Part shown: piece after piece, positions 9,479-12,313 of the stretch
Position numbering within the stretch: the stretch's first letter is position 1
Layout: every line of letters begins with the position of its first letter
Source of the DNA: Pseudomonas sp.
Lineage (GTDB): Bacteria > Pseudomonadota > Gammaproteobacteria > Pseudomonadales > Pseudomonadaceae
Length of the DNA stretch: 12,313 nt
Direction: 5' to 3'
NCBI GenBank assembly: GCA_003527165.1
Contig: DPSI01000390.1
Location: 1 to 12,313 of the forward strand
The notes under the pieces: model-generated
Told to the model about the DNA's origin: nothing
Databases searched by the model: none
The model's input: only the letters and a program-made list of their open reading frames with translations
Position numbers and translations under genes: made by a program

Positions 9479-11554
9479 TCAACGATTCACTGCGATGGCC
9501 TGATGATTAAGGATTCTTGGCGTCAGGAAGATAAGAAGCTCAGACTTTGCGTCAGACACAATGTCCCGCCTAAACATGCGGCCAAGATACGGCAGATCAC
9601 CCAGGAAAGGAACCTTGTCCACCGATCTGCTCTGAGTATTGGAGAATACTCCGCCAATTACCACGGTTTCGCCATCGTTCACCAGAATCTTGGCATTCAC
9701 CTCGTTCTTGCGAATAGTCGGGGTTCCGTTGACGTCATTGGCAAAATCAGGCTCATCCTTGGTGACTTTCACCTCCATGATGATTCGATTGTCTGGTGTA
9801 ATCTGCGGCGTAACTTCGAGCGATAGCGCGGCCTCTACGAAGGTGGTCGAGGTAGCGCCGCTAGAGCTGGCTTCTTGATAAGGGATTTCAGATCCTTTGA
9901 GAATTTTGGCCGTCTCCTTGTCGGCAGTCATGACCTTCGGCTGGGAAACGACTTCACCGTTTCCGGATTTCTCCATGGCCGAAAGCTCAAGGTCCAGAAT
10001 AAGGTTATCGGTGATATAGCCAATTCCGATGCCGGACGTAGCATTCGCAACACCCAAATCAACAAACGGAATGTTGCCATTGCTGTCTGCGCCAGAATCA
10101 CCGTTTTCATCACCCGATTCATCATTTCCGTACACAAGCCCTCGCCCATTGGCAAAAACCTGCGAGCCCCCCCAACGGACACCCAAGCTCTTGTCGTAAT
10201 CGACGTTAGCTTCGACGATACGGGCCTCGATCATCACCTGGCGCACCGGAATGTCGAGCTGGGCGACGATACGACGGAGCTCATCAAGACGCTCCTGAGT
10301 CTGGTAGGCGATGATATTGTTGGTTCGGTCATCCACTGCAATCGAACCACGATCCTCGCTTTCACCGCCTTTATCAGTGACCGACTGGAATAGCCGCGCA
10401 ATATCAGCCGCCTTCGCATAATTGACCTGCACGACCTCGCGACGCAGGGGTGCCAGTTCGGCAATCTGACGCTGCGACTCAAGCTCCTGGCGCTCACGCG
10501 CAGCGATCTCGTCTGCCGGGGCGACCAGCAGGACGTTGCCCACCTGCCGCTTATCAAGCCCCTTGGTTTTCAACACCAGATCCAGCGCCTGATCCCATGG
10601 CACATTTTGCAAACGCAGCGTGATATTGCCTTGCACGGTATCGCTGGCTACCAGATTGAGATCGGTAAAGTCTGCAATCAGCTGCAGTACAGAGCGAACA
10701 TCGATGTCCTGGAAGTTCAGCGACAGCTTCTCTCCAGAATAGGTGAAATGCTCGGCTTTGCGTTTCTCGGCGTCAACTTCGCTCAGCGGCTTGACGCTGA
10801 TAGTCAATTTGTCGTCGGTCTGATACGCAAGGTAGTCGTATCGCCCGCTGGGCTCGATAGCGATACTCGCGCCATCGGCCTTGCTGCTCGCATCGACAAA
10901 TTTGACCGGAGTAGCAAAGTCTTGCACGTCCAGCCGGACACGTAGCGGCTCCGGCAATTGGGTCTTGGCGAAGGAGACGCGAATTTTACCGCCCTGCTCC
11001 TCGATGCTCGGGCTGATAGAGGGGTCCGACAGCGTGATAATCACATTACCGGCACCATCGTCTCCACGGCGAAAATCGACGTTGCTGATCGATTGGCTCG
11101 CAGCCATTGAGGCGACCGGTGCGGACTTGCGCACCGGCACCACCGGAGCGACCGCAACCGCAGCCGATGACGCGCCGCTTTCGCCGAGCACGACGAACAG
11201 ATGGTTCCCGTCTACACGAGTCGAATAGGGAACCAGAGAGGTGAGGTTCACGATGAGGCGGGTGCGCCCCTGGGCCTCGACCACCGTCACACTCCGCGCA
11301 TTGCCGACGCCGAGCTCGTGGCTCTTGGACGCCAGTTTGCTGGAAACGCCTGGTAAATCGAGGGCGATGCGCGCCGGCTGGTCGAGCGTATAGCCGCGTG
11401 GCGCCGGCACTGGCTCGTCGAAGGCCAGCTTCAGCTCAACGCGGTCACCGGGTAGCGACGCGACGTCAAGCGAATTCAGATTCGCGGCCAGCAGCGCAGG
11501 CGAGATGATCGCCGCCAGCAAGGACAAGCCGAGACGAGAGAGAGTGGTATTCAT
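9479..11554 (-). CDS. pilQ: type IV pilus outer-membrane secretin
   Basis: This 691-residue protein forms the multimeric outer-membrane pore through which type IV pili pass, and it also serves DNA uptake in competent species. A signal peptide is expected at 1-24 (cleavage after PALLAA). Two AMIN domains, about 26-125 and 155-255, should bind peptidoglycan. An STN-type secretin N0 domain lies at about 277-345 and an N1 domain at about 371-435. The secretin barrel domain runs from about 440 to 685 and includes the family motif VPFLGDLPYLGRMFR at 648-662. An acidic Gly/Asp/Glu/Asn-rich insert sits at 476-494. I chose ATG at 11554, which begins the signal peptide and has CGGAAG six bases upstream; an in-frame ATG at 11602 would add 16 polar residues ahead of it. 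The part coding for the barrel is lower in G+C than its neighbours. Confidence 0.97.
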   Translation of the reverse strand: MNTTLSRLGLSLLAAIISPALLAANLNSLDVASLPGDRVELKLAFDEPVPAPRGYTLDQPARIALDLPGVSSKLASKSHELGVGNARSVTVVEAQGRTRLIVNLTSLVPYSTRVDGNHLFVVLGESGASSAAVAVAPVVPVRKSAPVASMAASQSISNVDFRRGDDGAGNVIITLSDPSISPSIEEQGGKIRVSFAKTQLPEPLRVRLDVQDFATPVKFVDASSKADGASIAIEPSGRYDYLAYQTDDKLTISVKPLSEVDAEKRKAEHFTYSGEKLSLNFQDIDVRSVLQLIADFTDLNLVASDTVQGNITLRLQNVPWDQALDLVLKTKGLDKRQVGNVLLVAPADEIAARERQELESQRQIAELAPLRREVVQVNYAKAADIARLFQSVTDKGGESEDRGSIAVDDRTNNIIAYQTQERLDELRRIVAQLDIPVRQVMIEARIVEANVDYDKSLGVRWGGSQVFANGRGLVYGNDESGDENGDSGADSNGNIPFVDLGVANATSGIGIGYITDNLILDLELSAMEKSGNGEVVSQPKVMTADKETAKILKGSEIPYQEASSSGATSTTFVEAALSLEVTPQITPDNRIIMEVKVTKDEPDFANDVNGTPTIRKNEVNAKILVNDGETVVIGGVFSNTQSRSVDKVPFLGDLPYLGRMFRRDIVSDAKSELLIFLTPRILNHQAIAVNR

Positions 11555-11560
11555 AAAGGG

Positions 11561-11566
11561 CTTCCG
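11561..11566 (-). promoter_or_regulatory. ribosome binding site of pilQ
   Basis: CGGAAG on the minus strand, six bases before the ATG at 11554, supports that start over the in-frame ATG at 11602, which would put charged residues before the signal peptide. Confidence 0.6.
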
Positions 11567-11605
11567 TTGTGCAGACCGGTATAGGTTTTCCATTTTTGCC
11601 ATGAC

Positions 11606-12133
11606 TCAGGAGCGCTCTTTCAAGGTCAGGCTACGCGGACGCTCAAGCCACCCACCCTCTCCGTCCGGAACGATTTCAAGCACATCCACCTCGGCCTCAC
11701 TGATCTCAACGATGCGACCATGGTTGCGCCCCAGATAGTCACCGACCTTGACTCGGTGAACCCCGTCGCCGCCTTTGACCAAGGCGTACTTACCTGCATC
11801 ATTGGTCAACGTGCCGACCATGACGAAGTTTTCGATATTGAACTGCTCGAGAAACTGCTTGATGCGCGTTTCGTCAGGCTGAATGTCTTTTGAGCCCTTC
11901 TGCCGCTGGGTCAGATCGATCCTCATCGGCGGCTGAAACGGATGGCGCAGCGACGCAGCGCTATAGGTAAAAGCCTCATAGGGCAAGAAGGCAGGCAGTG
12001 GCTCGATCGAGCCTTTCGGCTTGGCTCGCACTTCGCTCATATATGCACGCAGATCGTCGAAATCTCCGCCGGCATCGCATCCGCCCAGCAATGCCAGGCT
12101 CAGGCCCAGCGCGACAACTCGGGCTCCATTCAT
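11606..12133 (-). CDS. pilP: type IV pilus inner-membrane lipoprotein
   Basis: This 175-residue lipoprotein links the inner-membrane alignment complex (PilM, PilN, PilO) to the PilQ secretin. A lipoprotein signal peptide ends in the lipobox LGGC, with Cys19 as the lipidated residue. Asp20 follows it, the +2 inner-membrane retention signal known from E. coli, which fits the known location of PilP. Residues of about 20-75 are an extended, Pro-rich segment, expected to bind the PilN/PilO dimer. The rest, from about 90 on (FNIENFVMVGTL, then VGDYLGRNHGRI), is the beta-rich homology-region domain expected to contact PilQ N0. The start ATG overlaps the pilO stop as ATGA, and AAGGGG lies 8 bases upstream. 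pilQ begins 51 bases after the stop. Confidence 0.96.
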   Translation of the reverse strand: MNGARVVALGLSLALLGGCDAGGDFDDLRAYMSEVRAKPKGSIEPLPAFLPYEAFTYSAASLRHPFQPPMRIDLTQRQKGSKDIQPDETRIKQFLEQFNIENFVMVGTLTNDAGKYALVKGGDGVHRVKVGDYLGRNHGRIVEISEAEVDVLEIVPDGEGGWLERPRSLTLKERS

Positions 12134-12313
12134 TTCTGCAGCCCCTTGTCGTTGTAGCGGTAGGTCTTGGCCAGGATGCTCATACGCAACTTGGACGATG
12201 AATTTCCGCTTTCCGGCTTTATCTCGAAATCATGCAGGGTAACGATCCGCGGCAAGCTCGATACGCCGCTAATAAAGGTCGCGAGATCGTGATAGCCGCC
12301 GACCACTTTGATC
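12130..12313 (-). CDS. pilO: type IV pilus assembly protein PilO, C-terminal end (partial)
   Basis: Only the last 60 codons and the stop are in the window; the gene continues beyond the right edge. The frame reads IKVVGGYHDLATFISGVSSL, then PRIVTLHDFEIKP, and ends in YNDKGLQK. This is the C-terminal ferredoxin-like periplasmic fold of PilO, which pairs with PilN in the alignment subcomplex and binds PilP. The identification rests on the typical GGYHDLATFISGVSSLPRIV stretch and on position directly before pilP. The TGA stop shares its first two bases with the pilP ATG (ATGA at 12130-12133), indicating translational coupling. Confidence 0.93.
   Translation of the reverse strand, partial: IKVVGGYHDLATFISGVSSLPRIVTLHDFEIKPESGNSSSKLRMSILAKTYRYNDKGLQK

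Noticed and set aside
11554..11602. ATG at 11602 as the pilQ start
   Set aside because: It would place 16 polar and charged residues before a clear signal peptide that begins at the ATG at 11554, which has its own ribosome binding site.

Overview
This is an ordinary chromosomal core region of a gammaproteobacterium, almost certainly Pseudomonas or a close relative, and the P. stutzeri (Stutzerimonas) type is my best guess. The evidence is the gene order pilO-pilP-pilQ-aroK-aroB-damX-gltB-gltD, typical of pseudomonads, together with a G+C content of about 60% and proteins that read like Pseudomonas family members. All eight genes lie on the minus strand, so transcription runs from high to low coordinates. 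I see no insertion sequence, phage gene, tRNA, rRNA, CRISPR array or defence system.

Region 1, transcribed first (12313 down to 7803): the tail of the type IV pilus assembly operon. It holds the end of pilO (cut by the window edge), the lipoprotein gene pilP (ATGA overlap with pilO), and the outer-membrane secretin gene pilQ. The shikimate pathway genes aroK and aroB follow. aroK begins directly at the pilQ stop codon, and aroB follows 23 bases later.

Region 2 (7793 down to 6242): a damX-type gene begins 9 bases after aroB. Its product joins an N-terminal ATPase domain, one membrane segment, a long Pro/Ala/Glu-rich linker and a C-terminal SPOR peptidoglycan-binding domain. A strong hairpin with an internal U-run (6242-6276) closes this transcription unit.

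Region 3 (6241 down to 1): an A/T-rich stretch and a candidate sigma-70 promoter lead through an untranslated leader with a small inverted repeat into gltB and gltD, the two subunits of NADPH glutamate synthase. The 111-base gltB-gltD spacer and the 128 bases after gltD both contain imperfect palindromes that look like degenerate intergenic repeats. No start of a following gene is visible before base 1.

The window combines three jobs: building the pilus export pore (PilO, PilP, PilQ), making aromatic precursors (AroK, AroB) with a septal cell-wall protein (DamX), and assimilating ammonium (GltB, GltD). No new biological system is evident. The points most worth a second look are the lower G+C of the secretin half of pilQ, the ATPase-SPOR architecture of DamX, the non-ATG start of aroK, and the palindromic spacers around gltD.
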